Shown here piece after piece: positions 22,735 to 32,905 of a stretch of DNA of 64,000 nt; within the stretch, counting starts at the first letter, position 1, and each line of letters opens with the position of its first letter. Location: assembly GCF_947172395.1 (NCBI RefSeq), contig NC_069108.1, forward strand, positions 8,877,068 to 8,941,067, in the 5' to 3' direction. Made by a program: the position numbers and the translations under genes. This DNA comes from Bicyclus anynana. Taxonomy: Eukaryota; Arthropoda; Insecta; Lepidoptera; Nymphalidae. The notes beneath the pieces are model-generated. The model had not been told where the DNA came from. It saw only the letters and a program-made list of their open reading frames with translations, and did not search any database.

Positions 22735-23130
22735 GATATAATGTCGCTTTATCTCGTGTTGGCTCGTGCTGACGCTAGGTGGCGTGACTTGTTTCTGTAA
22801 AGAGTAGGGAGTTAGAGAGGGGTAGCGTTCAGTTGGTTGGAACGACTTGCTATTTAACGCGCTCGTCGTACGGTCGGCTTCAGTATATGCACGTGGCGTT
22901 CGAGCCGTCAACATTTCTTGTCGTTTAATTCTTATTAGGTTACTATGGATAGGCGGGGAGAGTGGCTTGAGTGAAAAAGGGGAGTGTTTGTAACTGTCAA
23001 AGGAACTTTAACCCACACACAACGTTCACAAGTGCGTGATTCCACTCAAGGTCATATTCTGCCATTCTAGAGTCTTATTTTTGTTACAGTTTGATTTGTT
23101 AATTAAGTTGTCCTGACAAATAAACGTTGT
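22735..23130 (-). repeat. Unclassified dispersed repeat, copy 2
   Basis: The inverted counterpart of 3270-3712, with GACGCTAGGTGGCGTGAC, AAAGAGTAGGGAGTTAGAGA, CGGTCGGCTTCAGTAT and CACAACGTTCACAAGTGCGT. An 85-codon minus-strand open frame within it is not conserved in the other copy. Confidence 0.6.
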
Positions 23131-23259
23131 TCAACATTGGTTTTCTTGTATTTTAAATCCACCTATGAAGCCTTCTGCTGAAAATATTTATTTAAATATA
23201 ATTTGTGTCGGCACGCGAATAGCTTGCTTTAAATCCCCACTGCGCATTCAACTCGCGCA

Positions 23260-23582
23260 GCCGCCATTACGGTATATATACCACAAGCGCCACCGACGTC
23301 ACGTAGTCAAGATCGAGAGGCGAAGGTGCGAATAATGGAAAGGTGGCGTCCATGTTTAGTTCAAATAATCGATTATCACCGGAGCTAGCAGTGCGAGCGA
23401 CGTCGTAACGTGAAAGTGAAGTTGAAGTGTTTCGACGTGTCATCCGTAGATCGACAGCGGTTCGAGGCCGGACAGTGCAGTTCGAGGAACGGCGACCATC
23501 TTGTGCAAGCTACCGAGTCACGCGACGCGCAACCGAGACGTGAGTCGAGTGAAGTAACTGAAGTAGAATATTATCTGTTGCG
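23260..23582 (+). promoter_or_regulatory. Probable core promoter and 5' UTR of the PNRC-like gene
   Basis: GCCGCCATTA (a PHO/YY1-like core) and TATATATA at 23273-23280 are followed by GACGTCACGT (CRE-like) at about 23295. A GC-rich, CpG-rich leader with no in-frame ATG then runs into the ORF at 23583. The start site itself is not determined. Confidence 0.45.
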
Positions 23583-23804
23583 ATGAACCAGTGGCAAGCG
23601 CAGCTCCGAGGGCGAAGGCGCGCGACCCGCGGGCCCGCGCCGCCGCAGGGGCGCGCGCAGCGCTTCGCCGGCAGCAAGTGGGGCGCAGCGCCCGCCGCGG
23701 CCGCGCTGCCGCCGCCGCCCACGCACTGGTGGCGCGAGGGCCGCTGCCGCCCGGAGCCCGACCGCGCGCTGCCGCTGAAGCTGCTGCTCAACGTGTCGGC
23801 GTAG
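23583..23804 (+). CDS. PNRC-like (proline-rich nuclear receptor coactivator) small protein
   Basis: A 73-codon ORF in the GC-rich island. The C-terminal half reads RFAGSKW, then ALPPPPTHWW, then ALPLKLLLNVSA. The same order is found in the conserved C-terminus of PNRC1/PNRC2: a YAGxKF block, an SH3-binding PxPPSHW block, and a final hydrophobic LKTLLKV helix. In vertebrates PNRC2 bridges UPF1 and DCP1A in mRNA decay and binds nuclear receptors. The N-terminal part is arginine/proline-rich and not recognisable. An in-frame TGA lies 24 nt upstream and no other in-frame ATG lies between. The protein is shorter than human PNRC2 (139 aa), so either the insect form is short or an upstream exon is missed. 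The strong GC bias also opens long frames in other phases here, and these lack any recognisable motif. Confidence 0.72.
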   Translation: MNQWQAQLRGRRRATRGPAPPQGRAQRFAGSKWGAAPAAAALPPPPTHWWREGRCRPEPDRALPLKLLLNVSA

Positions 23805-25571
23805 GCCGTCGGCTCGGCGCCGCCTCTCTCGTGCTAAGTTTTTTATTTCGTAACGCGATGCGCAAGAGCGGCGGGCGCGGACGCTCGGCTGCGGCGTGGA
23901 CTAAATTCCGGCGTTAGGTATTATTTTGTGAAAATTTTAGTAGTTAAGTGTCTGGCGCACCGCGAGCGCCGCGCCGCTCGGGCCTTTCCCCTCAAAATAC
24001 GAGAAAAACACAAAAAAAATATCGGGGCGGGCTCGTGCGGCGCGGCGGTCGGGGCGCGCGCCCGGCGTCTCGTCTGCCGCCTCCGCCTCGCGCGTCGACG
24101 GCCGACGGCGCTCCTGTGATTTTTATTAGGGCTCCCGCGCGCGTCCGCGCCGCCAGCGTCCCGAGCTGCCGCCGAGGACGCGCGCGCGGCCCGCGCCGAC
24201 CGCGACGGCGAGGCGAGCGTTCATTTTGTTTTGTAAATGAAGCGTTATGTTATGTTGGAGGCGACGGCGAGGCTCGGCCCCCTAGTCGTATCGTTTTATT
24301 TAAATCGAGACCAATGTATTTTTATTTGTGCGAGCGGCGAGCGCGGCGCCATCTTGAGCTGACCGAGGGGCGCGCGCTCGGCGCTCCGCTAGTTGTAGAT
24401 TTTAAAATTGAACGATACTTGCGGCCCAGCGCCGCTAACTGTTGACATCGGATGATATATGTATAGAGTATATTGATCTCGCGCTGCGGGCGGCTCTCTG
24501 CCGCACTCGTAGGAGCTTCTGTGATGTACAAAATGAAACGAGAATATTTGGAATTTTACAAGTTTTTTATAATATTAGTTTGTAAAGTATACTTTTAAGT
24601 GAAGATGGTGACGCGTCAGTTGTCTGGCGCGCCGGTTCGCTCGCAGCCCCCCCCCTGTCCTCCCCTGTCCCCACTCCTGTCCTCCCCCCTCGTCCTCCAC
24701 CACTGGGCTCCCTCAGCCCTTCTCGTCCCACCATAGACGTCCACCACTGAAGTGGTTTTCTATTTTGTACAACCAGTCCCCTAATACTGCAAAATCAGAG
24801 GTCTTCAACTTTCTTACAACAGAAAAAACTGCGCACTAAAAATGTTGACTCCTAATTTTACATTATTGGGGATTAACTAAAGACAGAGTATCAAATTGTA
24901 CAATCTACTTATTTGATTTGTTAGTAAAATAAAATATTACATTCAGTTGTATGATTTAAAAAAATGAAATCAAATTTATGCAAGTTTTACCGTGAAAGCT
25001 CAAAAATATCCTGCGATGAGCTGAAAATGTAAAAAATAAAAATCCATCCTATCGATATTCAATATTGAAAACTATTTGGTTAGATTTGTCATTTTAAAGG
25101 CTGATGTTTACTTTTAAAAACCGAGCAACACTCTGGTTAAGTTTTAGTGATGTCTACCAGAAATTCTTATCAAATACTTATCAATTTTGGATGAATTATA
25201 CATTTGTAACAGAAAGGTACTTTTGAGTTTTCAGAAGCTTGTATTTTTATTGTAAATTTTACATATTAATTAAATTGATAAACGTTTTTTATTTGTATAA
25301 CCTCTAGCAATGGTCACAGATTACAAACGAATATATTATTGTAAAATTATCAAAATGTTACACAGTACTAATTTGGCTAAATTTCTTTTTAAACATTTTT
25401 TTTTAAATATGTATGTAATATTGAACTAAGTATGTATGTAGTTGTCAAAAAAGGTATATTGTAGAATTACATTTTGTTACAATATTTTGAAATATGTGTC
25501 TAAATTAAATTCTATTCAATTTATTTGCAGTTGTATAGTTAGGTACATTAGCTGGTATACAATAAATGTTG

Positions 25572-25618
25572 AGATTACTGGATTACCAAGTAAATTATAT
25601 CTGGTAATCCAGTAATCT
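25572..25618. repeat. Perfect 17-bp stem hairpin
   Basis: AGATTACTGGATTACCA is followed by a short A/T loop and TGGTAATCCAGTAATCT. Confidence 0.75.
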
Positions 25619-25899
25619 TGCTAAAGTACATTAAATTAAGTTAGTACTGTGAACATATTTGATGTTGCATTTCGCACATTTTGGAACACAAGTAGTACGT
25701 TTGAGTATTCCAAAACTTGTTTTAGTAATTTTTACATGTTTATTTTCCAAATATTTTTTTTATGTAAAGGTCAGATAAATGTTATTAATTTATGAAGTAA
25801 TTAACTATATATTTCTGAACAATGCCTAATTGTTGACCTTTCACATTTGTTAACTAACATGGTTATGTTGCAAGCAAAATACTCTACACCACAAATGGT

Positions 25900-26433
25900 A
25901 AATGTCTACTAAATCTGGTAAAAGTGTACCACTTTTAGTAAAAGAGTACCACATCTGCCAGAAGTGTACCACATCTGACAAAAGTGTACCACATCTGATA
26001 AAAGTGTACCACATCTGCCAGAAGTGTACCACATCTGGCCGAAGTGTACCACATCTGTTAGAAGTGTACCACATCTGTCAGAAGTGTACCACATCTGTCA
26101 GAAGTGTACCACATCTGGCAGAAGTGTACCACATCTGGCAGAAGTGTACCACATCTGGCAGAAGTGTACCACATCTGGCAGAAGTGTACCACATCTGGCA
26201 GAAGTGTACCACATCTGGCCGAGTGTACTACATCTGGTAGAAGTGTACCACATCTGCATAAGTGTACCACATCTGGTAGAAGTGTACCACATCTGTCAGA
26301 AGTGTACCACATCTGGCAGAAGTGTACCACATCTGGCAGAAGTGTACCACATCTGGCAGAAGTGTACCACATCTGCATAAGTGTACCACATCTATTAGAA
26401 GTGTACCACATCTGGTAGAAGTGTACCACATCT
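25900..26433. repeat. 20-bp minisatellite, about 26 units
   Basis: The unit GAAGTGTACCACATCTGGCA is repeated head to tail, most perfectly between 26100 and 26220. Edge units are more diverged (AAATGGTAAATGTCTACT side), and two units are shortened near 26221 and 26260. Each unit holds one CATCTG E-box. Because 20 bp gives a 60-bp coding period, several frames on both strands stay open; I do not regard these as genes. Confidence 0.92.
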
Positions 26434-26689
26434 GTCTTCATACCATAGCAGTTGTCTGACTCCAATAACTCTGTGCTTGCGATTGACATTTATCAAAATA
26501 GTGGAAAATGTTTACTGCTGACCATTTTCATTCATATATAGATTTATATGTATCATAGATTTCACATACATAAGGGCCACATTAGACAATGATTGCAGAG
26601 TTAGCATTGTGATGCGCTGCCTTTGTTTGGCCTATATGGCTCTTGCATTTGTCAAACAAAACACTGACATTCTCAACAAAACGATTACT

Positions 26690-26915
26690 TAGCTTAGCAT
26701 TGACAAATGAACAAAGATTGCTTAGTTATTGTTGACAACTAAACAATTATTGCTTAGCTAGAGTTGACAACTAAACAATGATTGATTAGTTAGCGTTGAC
26801 AAATAAACAATGATTGCTTTGTTAGCGTTGACAAGAACAATGATTGTTTAGTTAGCGTTGACAAGAACAATGATTGTTTAGTTAGCGTTGACAAGAACAA
26901 TGATTGTTAGTTAGC
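26690..26915. repeat. 30-bp tandem repeat, about 7 units
   Basis: Units of the form AGCGTTGACAA plus AACAATGATTGyTTAGTT recur. The last three (26821-26905) are nearly identical at 30-bp spacing, and the earlier ones are longer and diverged. Confidence 0.8.
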
Positions 26916-27376
26916 ATAGCCAATGGTGTGAACTGTCTATAATTAACATTTTTAACAATTTGTTTATTCAATATATTTTTCGTACCTTCTATTTAAATAC
27001 TAGTCCTTTCACACTGATATTCAAAGTATATGTGATAACTGTGTTAAAATATAAATGTTTAGTTAACATTGCCAATAGAGTGAAAGGTCTATAATTAGCA
27101 GTGTAAAAAATATGTTCTCATTTTATATATTTCTCAAAACTTACTCAATTTAAATTGTAGCTCTTTCACACTGTTACTCAATGCAATGATCTCTGAATGA
27201 GTGTGGTGACGTCAGCACTGTGCTCTTACCTCAACTTTCAGAATAGTGTGAAGGCTATACAAAAGGTATACTATAGACTATAACATTCTTGAGAGAAAAT
27301 CTAATTTGGCCATGAATTATCTTGCTTGAAATTGTAATGCCTGCACACTGGTTTAAGTCTTTTTCCACTTGTATTG

Positions 27377-27435
27377 CTAACTTACAGATCATCACAAATA
27401 TGTGACCAACATATTTGTTATGATCTGTAAGTTAG
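27377..27435. repeat. 27-bp stem hairpin with one mismatch
   Basis: The arms 27377-27403 and 27409-27435 pair at 26 of 27 positions around a 5-nt loop (GACCA). The arm core is CTTACAGATCATCACAAATA. Confidence 0.85.
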
Positions 27436-28352
27436 CTTTGCGGACAGTTCAGTGCTTGCGTTTGGTAAATCTTCAAAATTGTGTATGAGTTATACTATTG
27501 ACTATTCTTATGACACATTCTCATTTAGATATATATTTCTGGATAGTTAAAAAAAAAATAGTCTCTTCACACTAGATGATGCTAAACTATGGCCATTAAG
27601 TTTGCATCACCAAAAATGTCTGGACTCTATAAATGGTTGATGTTAAAATTGATTATGTATTTCTGAAACATTTTCTAGTGTGATTGCTGAATTAGTGTTG
27701 CTACAACAGCTTTGTGCTTGCGTATGACATACTTTCAAAATAGTGTAAAAGGTCTACATACCAAAAGAACACTTTTTGGCTATATATTTTTGAAGTTTGT
27801 ACTACAATTTTTTACCAAAGATTGTAGTACCCTTTCACACTATGTCTGCAAATATGTTGGATGCTAGCACAAAACAAATTATCACCTAGTTTTTCAAAAG
27901 TAAGATAACTGGCTATTTAAAAGAATGTTCTTGTTTGGTTATTTATTTTTCTGTCAGACATTAAAAACACTAAAAAGTGTGATATGAATATAACTGGCCA
28001 CTGTAAAAATGAGTGAATGAACAATGCCTAACTTACGTTGTAACCTTTTCACACTTTCTGCAATATATATATGCTAAAACTGATCAAGAAAGTTAGTGTC
28101 AACTGAAGTGTGAAAGGATTATCTATCATTCGCTACTGTAAAAATGTTCTTATTTAGTTATATACCTCTGGAACCTTGCCTAATTTTTATAAATTGTAGT
28201 CTTTTCACACTTTCTGCAACATATGTTGCAACTATAATCACTAAGTTAGCATCACAAGTGTGAAGAGTTTGTTGCTATATATCCAAAACCTCATTTTAAA
28301 TTGTAGCCGCTTCACACTTTCTGCAATACTGCATAAGAATAAATTAATTTAG

Positions 28353-28675
28353 CATCTGACATTACATATGTCACAGTATTGTAATTTTATAGTTAGATTA
28401 TAATCTATCTCACGAGATTGTCGACTGTCGATGGATTGTTAACCACAACATGCTGCTTACAATTTAATGTGTTATTCAGTAGATTGTAAGGATTTTTTTA
28501 TTTGTATGTTCAACAAGCGACAAATAGAAAAATACCTAACCTAACTATTGGTTTCTGAGCCACAAAGTTCCTGTTCTTAACAACCTATCAACAGTTTACA
28601 ATCTCGCGAGATAGATTAAAAATGAACAGTATTTACAATTTTACAGTGACATATACATGTCAGATGCTAAAACTA
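28353..28675. repeat. Large imperfect foldback (~320 bp)
   Basis: The left arm has TTAGCATCTGACATTACATA, GTCACAGTATTGTAATTTTA and AATCTATCTCACGAGATTGT. The right arm has the inverses in reverse order (ACAATCTCGCGAGATAGATT, TACAATTTTACAGTGACATA, ATGTCAGATGCTAA). The centre is unpaired. Confidence 0.75.
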
Positions 28676-29446
28676 GTCGAGTAAGCGTTGCTATGTGTGA
28701 AGGGTCTATAAGTGGCCATTGTTCTTATTCGTTATTCACTTCAGAAAACTTGTTTGATTTAATTTAAATTGTTGTTCTTTCACACTTTTTGCAACATATG
28801 TCAGACGCTAAAACTGTTCACTAAATTAGCATCACAAAGTGTGAAGAGTTTCTAACTATATATCCAAGACATTGCTTTATTTTGAATTCAGCCAATTTAC
28901 ACTGTCTGCAATACTTAATTAATTAATTAAACATCAATGTCTTAGCATCTGACATAATTATGTGTCGGATGCTAAAACTGATTGTCATCTAACATATATC
29001 TGAGTCAAATGCTAAAACTATGATTGCCGAGTTAGCGTTGCTATGTGTGAAGGGTCTATAAATTATCATTGTTCTTATTTGGTTATTCACTTCAGAAAAC
29101 TTGTTTTAATTTAAATTGTGGTCCTTTCACACTTTCTGCAATATAACTGATGCTAAATGATCCTTAAGTTGGCGTCAAAAGTGTGAAAGGATCTGTGAAT
29201 GGCCGTTAAACTAAGTTCTTAATTTGGCAGATGTATTTTACGGTTGAGATAAATTATATTGTGAAGAGGACTAGGCCTCCCGGGGACACCTCTATAAAAA
29301 AACGCACTCGCAGTTCCTACCTCGTGGGTGGTGTGGAAAGGGAACTTTTTAAACTACCCTCAATTTATTTACATTGAAGTACTGTAATGGCAGAATTTTT
29401 TTTTTATTTTTTCCAGGTATAAGATTATATTTTTTGATTATAAGCG

Positions 29447-29755
29447 GCCGTGATAGCCCTGTGGATATGACCTCTGCCTCCGCTTCCGAAGGGTTCGAAT
29501 CTGGTCTGGGGCATGCACCTCCAACTTTTCAGTTGTGTGCATTTTAAGAAATTAAATATCACGTGTCTCAAACTGTGAAGGAAAAACATCCTGAGGAAAC
29601 CTGCATACCAGAGAATTTTCTTAATTATCTGCGTGTGTGAAGTCTGTCAATCCGCATTGGATCAGCATGGTGGACTATTGGCCTAACCCCTGTCATTCTG
29701 AGAGGAGACTCGAGCTCAGCAGTGAGCCGAATATGGGTTGATAATGGTGATGATG
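29447..29755 (+). repeat. SINE family B, full-length copy
   Basis: It runs from GCCGTGATAGCCCTGTGGAT through the B box to the CGAATATGGGTTGATAATGG end. It is inserted in the region downstream of the PNRC-like gene. Confidence 0.88.
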
Positions 29756-29919
29756 ATAAGATTGTATGTGTTTATGTTAGTTTCACTAAAAATATATATG
29801 ATTTTTTTTCATAGATATGAAATAATTTTGATAAAAAGTATCTAAATTGAGGATAGTTTAAAAAAATGTGTTTTTTGAATCTTATGTAAATTAGTGAACA
29901 TGCTTTAATTAATGCATTT

Positions 29920-29943
29920 TGTAAATATTGTGGTAATAATAAA
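29920..29943 (+). terminator. Pumilio-type motif and poly(A) signal
   Basis: TGTAAATA (29920-29927, the UGUANAUA Pumilio consensus) is followed by AATAAA at 29938-29943 and a T-rich stretch. A second AATAAA lies at 29991. This is a plausible 3' end for a plus-strand transcript. Confidence 0.5.
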
Positions 29944-30247
29944 ATTGTTAAATATTATTTTTATTTTTTATTTATTTAAATTATCATTTCAATAAAAAAA
30001 ATACTTGTGCTCTAAAATAATATATCCTAAAGCAGAACGTCATTAGCAAAGGGGAATAGATATTCTCGGTCCAGACCTACCATAACCACCCGGCAGTTTA
30101 CTTATAATTAAAAAAAACTTCATAATTCTATTTCCCCTTCTCGTGAGAATACAGACATGCAATGTATAACCTACGATACTTACAAAGAACATGGCCTACT
30201 AGTGGTACAAGAATTTTTAAAATCGGTTCAGTAGGTCTTCTTTTTGA

Positions 30248-30542
30248 CGGCCTTCGTGACGCAGTAGACAAGACGGAGGTCCTGGGTTCGATCCCCGGCT
30301 GAGCGGATTGAGGTTTTCTTGATTGGTCCAGGTCTGGCTGGTGGGAGGCTTCGGCCGTGGCTAATTAACCGACAAAGACGTACCGCCAAGCGATTTAGCA
30401 TTCCGGTACGATGTGTAGAAACCGAAAGGGGTGTGGATTTTACATCCTACTTCTACCAAGCCCGCTTCAATCTTAGATTGCATCATCACTTACCATCAGC
30501 TGAGATTGTAGTCAAGGGCTAACTTGTTAAGAATATAAAAAA
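30248..30542 (+). repeat. SINE family A, nearly full length
   Basis: The head is CGGCCTTCGTGACGCAGTAG, the B box GGTTCGATCCCCGG, and the body and 3' end are conserved with small deletions. Confidence 0.88.
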
Positions 30543-31023
30543 AGAGATTACCCTTACAATACCACAAACTACCTCTTTAATATTAGTAAGTATTTCTCGT
30601 GAGTATTTTATGTCAGTCAGTTAATTTTATGGTAAGTAAAGACTACTTATAAGTAGGTATAATAAACCAATGACTGGACAAAATAATTAATAAGTAGGAA
30701 CTTATAGTGACGATAAATAACTTACTGCTTTCCTGTTGCAGTACTTCCTTGATATTATCCTTGAAACGATTGATTCTCCAATCTATATTAACACTAGTTG
30801 TGCCACCTGTTGTTGTCTAGTTTACAAATCTTACAAATATTATAAACGCGAAAGTTTGTATGGATGTTTGTTATTCTTTAACGTCGTAACTAATGAACCG
30901 ATTTGGCTGAAATTTAAAATGAAAATAGATAATAACCTGCGTATTCTTTGTCCCGAAAACTTTACGGTTTCCTGAGATTTGCAAAGAACTGAAGGTAATT
31001 ATGACAATAATGTTTGTTACTCT

Positions 31024-31366
31024 TTCACGAGGCGTGATAGCCCAGTGGATATGATCCCTGCCTCCGATTCGGGAGGGCGTAAGTTCGAATCCGGTCCCGG
31101 GCATGCACCTCCAACTTTTCCGTTGTGTGCATTTTAAGAAAATAAATATTACGTGTCTCAATCGGTGAAGGAAAACATCGTGAGGAAACCTGCATACCAG
31201 AGAATTTTCTTAATTTTCTGCGTGTGTGAAGTCTGCCAATCCGCATTCGACCAGCGTGGTGGACTATTGGCCTAATGCTAGCCACAAACGTGAGAATAAT
31301 AGACCGTCAAGGGCAACCTTAACCCCTCTCATTCTGAGAGGAGACTCGAGCTCAGCAGAAATATGG
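31024..31366 (+). repeat. SINE family B with a 46-bp interruption
   Basis: A full head and body. GGCCTAA is followed near 31276 by about 46 unrelated bases (GCTAGCCACAAACGTGAGAA ...) before CCCCTCTCATTCTGAGAGGA resumes. The 3' end is interrupted by MITE family J at 31375. Confidence 0.85.
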
Positions 31367-31374
31367 GTTGATAA

Positions 31375-31684
31375 CTCAGACCAACTATTCTATAGGACCT
31401 GCCCCGCTATACGTTAATTGTCTGTCAAAGTACATGATCAACGATCTAATGCGATTATAAAAACTGTCTCTATATCATCGATATTTCATAGTTGTAATCG
31501 TGTTCATCGGTGAAAGAGCTCCGTAAAAATACCTTTTTGAGTAGTTGAAAAATAAAAAACGGGCAAAAACTTATAGTTTAGTAAAAGATATATACCAAAT
31601 CTAAGCACGTTTTCTTTAGAAAATGACAAAACATTTCGTTAGTGAATATGGGTCTGATACCGGTCCTTCTATAATTGGTCTGAG
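31375..31684. mobile_element. MITE family J, 310 bp, 8-bp TSD
   Basis: The ends are CTCAGACCAACTATTCTATA and TCTATAATTGGTCTGAG (inverted). GTTGATAA flanks both sides (31367-31374 and 31685-31692) and belongs to the end of a family B SINE. Other copies are at 50391-50692 and 59405-59857. Confidence 0.88.
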
Positions 31685-31937
31685 GTTGATAATGATGAAG
31701 ACTCTTTCACGCCGCTACTGTTGAACCGCATTCGCTGGAATTTTGAGTGGAGATAGACTTAAACCGGATTTCACAAATAGGTTACTTTTATTCCGGAAAT
31801 ATTAAGTTACGTACGCATATAACTTTTTTCCGCGAGTTACACCGCGTGGCGCAATTAATTTTGGTATATTTTGTATGAAAGAACATGGCATTATTTGCTG
31901 GGACACTTAAGTAGACTACTTTAGTATTTTAAACCAA

Positions 31938-32110
31938 CTTCCAAAAAGGAGGAGGTTCTACGTTCGGCTGTATGTATGTATTTTTTATGTAAGTCCAGCG
32001 ATAATTCCGTCATTTCATGGACCGATTTCAGTCGAGTACGAACAATTTTTAGATTTACCGTCCAAAAATAGTTCGTAGGTACTCGACTAAAATACTGAAG
32101 TAGTCCGAAC
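31938..32110 (+). repeat. LINE-derived scrap with small hairpin
   Basis: ACTTCCAAAAAGGAGGAGGT, which recurs at about 16010 and 46347, is followed by a palindromic segment with CGAACAATTTTTAGATTTAC and its inverse. The latter is shared with 41040-41125. Confidence 0.5.
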
Positions 32111-32869
32111 TAGGCCTAATAGATCGTACCTATTTGTATTTTGGCCTATTGTAATAGTAGGCACAATTACATGAGTATGAATAGAAGCTATTTTTAATAT
32201 ATGATATGTTAAGTCATTGTGCAGCAAAAAATGCAGTGTTGTATTGCAAAAAAAATAGTTTCATTAGTTTCGAAGCCTATTCATTACATACAAACACATA
32301 ATCAAATCTTTCCTCTTTATGATATTAGTATAGATAAAAATAAACACACATTCACATTTATGTACATTTTTTATTACTTATAAAATAAACAAACACATAC
32401 AATTATGTTTTTCTTAAGTAGGTATATACATATTTTCAAAGAATCACCAATGTCTCCAATTTACAAATCATTTTACAGATGTAAACAATTTAACTGGAAT
32501 CTACGGAAGAAGCAAAGAATGGACATCATTACTCCTAATTAGTAATTTTATGTATATTTTTTTCAATTTCTATTACTTGATTAATCATCAATCTAACTAA
32601 AAATTGTACTTTTGAATTACGTTCCCTAGAAGCCAATGACTATAAGTAAAAGAATTTTCAAAATCGGCTCAGTAGATTCAGAGACCTCCTACAAACTAAC
32701 TTAGCCTATTTATAATACATATTTATATAGTATTGATAGAGGCAAATATTCAGTCTAAATAACTTGTTTTATCAACTCCAATCACTATTTAGTGATGGGA
32801 GGGTTTCCTTGTTTTGATTGGTATATTTTTTTTTATCTAGGGAAACGCAAAGATCGGTGACCATTCAGC

Positions 32870-32875
32870 TTTATT
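32870..32875 (-). terminator. AATAAA poly(A) signal of the BED/BESS gene
   Basis: AATAAA on the minus strand lies 31-36 nt past the stop codon at 32906. It could give a very short 3' UTR. Another AATAAA lies at 32370-32375. Confidence 0.45.
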
Positions 32876-32905
32876 AATTTTGTTTTTTTTTAATAACTCC
32901 AATGA

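Larger units (their letters stand above)
27004..29190. repeat. Array of diverged hairpin-forming units
   Basis: At least nine times the motif TTTCACACTTTCTGCAA (or a variant) is followed 40-150 bp later by its inverse AGTGTGAAAGG. An inner GATGCTAA / TTAGCATC pair is often present. Clear units are 28044-28117, 28200-28267, 28770-28848 and 29123-29190; the last has a 13-bp perfect outer stem (29123-29135 with 29178-29190). Spacers share TGTTCTTATTTGGTTAT and ACTTCAGAAAACTTG, so the array grew by duplication. Confidence 0.75.
23805..29970 (+). other. Putative very long 3' UTR / hairpin-rich non-coding region
   Basis: After the PNRC-like stop there is about 0.8 kb of GC-rich sequence, then AT-rich DNA to 29.97 kb with no host ORF. 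It contains a 20-bp minisatellite, a 30-bp repeat, an array of hairpin units and larger foldbacks. An early AATAAA is near 24926. A distal UGUAAAUA plus AATAAA pair lies at 29920-29943 with T-rich sequence beyond. That the whole stretch is one transcript is inference. Confidence 0.4.

Noticed and set aside
23591..24445. Long Ala/Arg/Pro-rich frames in the GC island (both strands)
   Set aside because: GC content alone opens these frames. They overlap or follow the PNRC-like ORF and contain no recognisable motif.
25902..26489. Repetitive frames of 60-140 codons over the minisatellite on both strands
   Set aside because: A 20-bp unit free of stops opens several frames at once; there is no start context or non-repeat extension.
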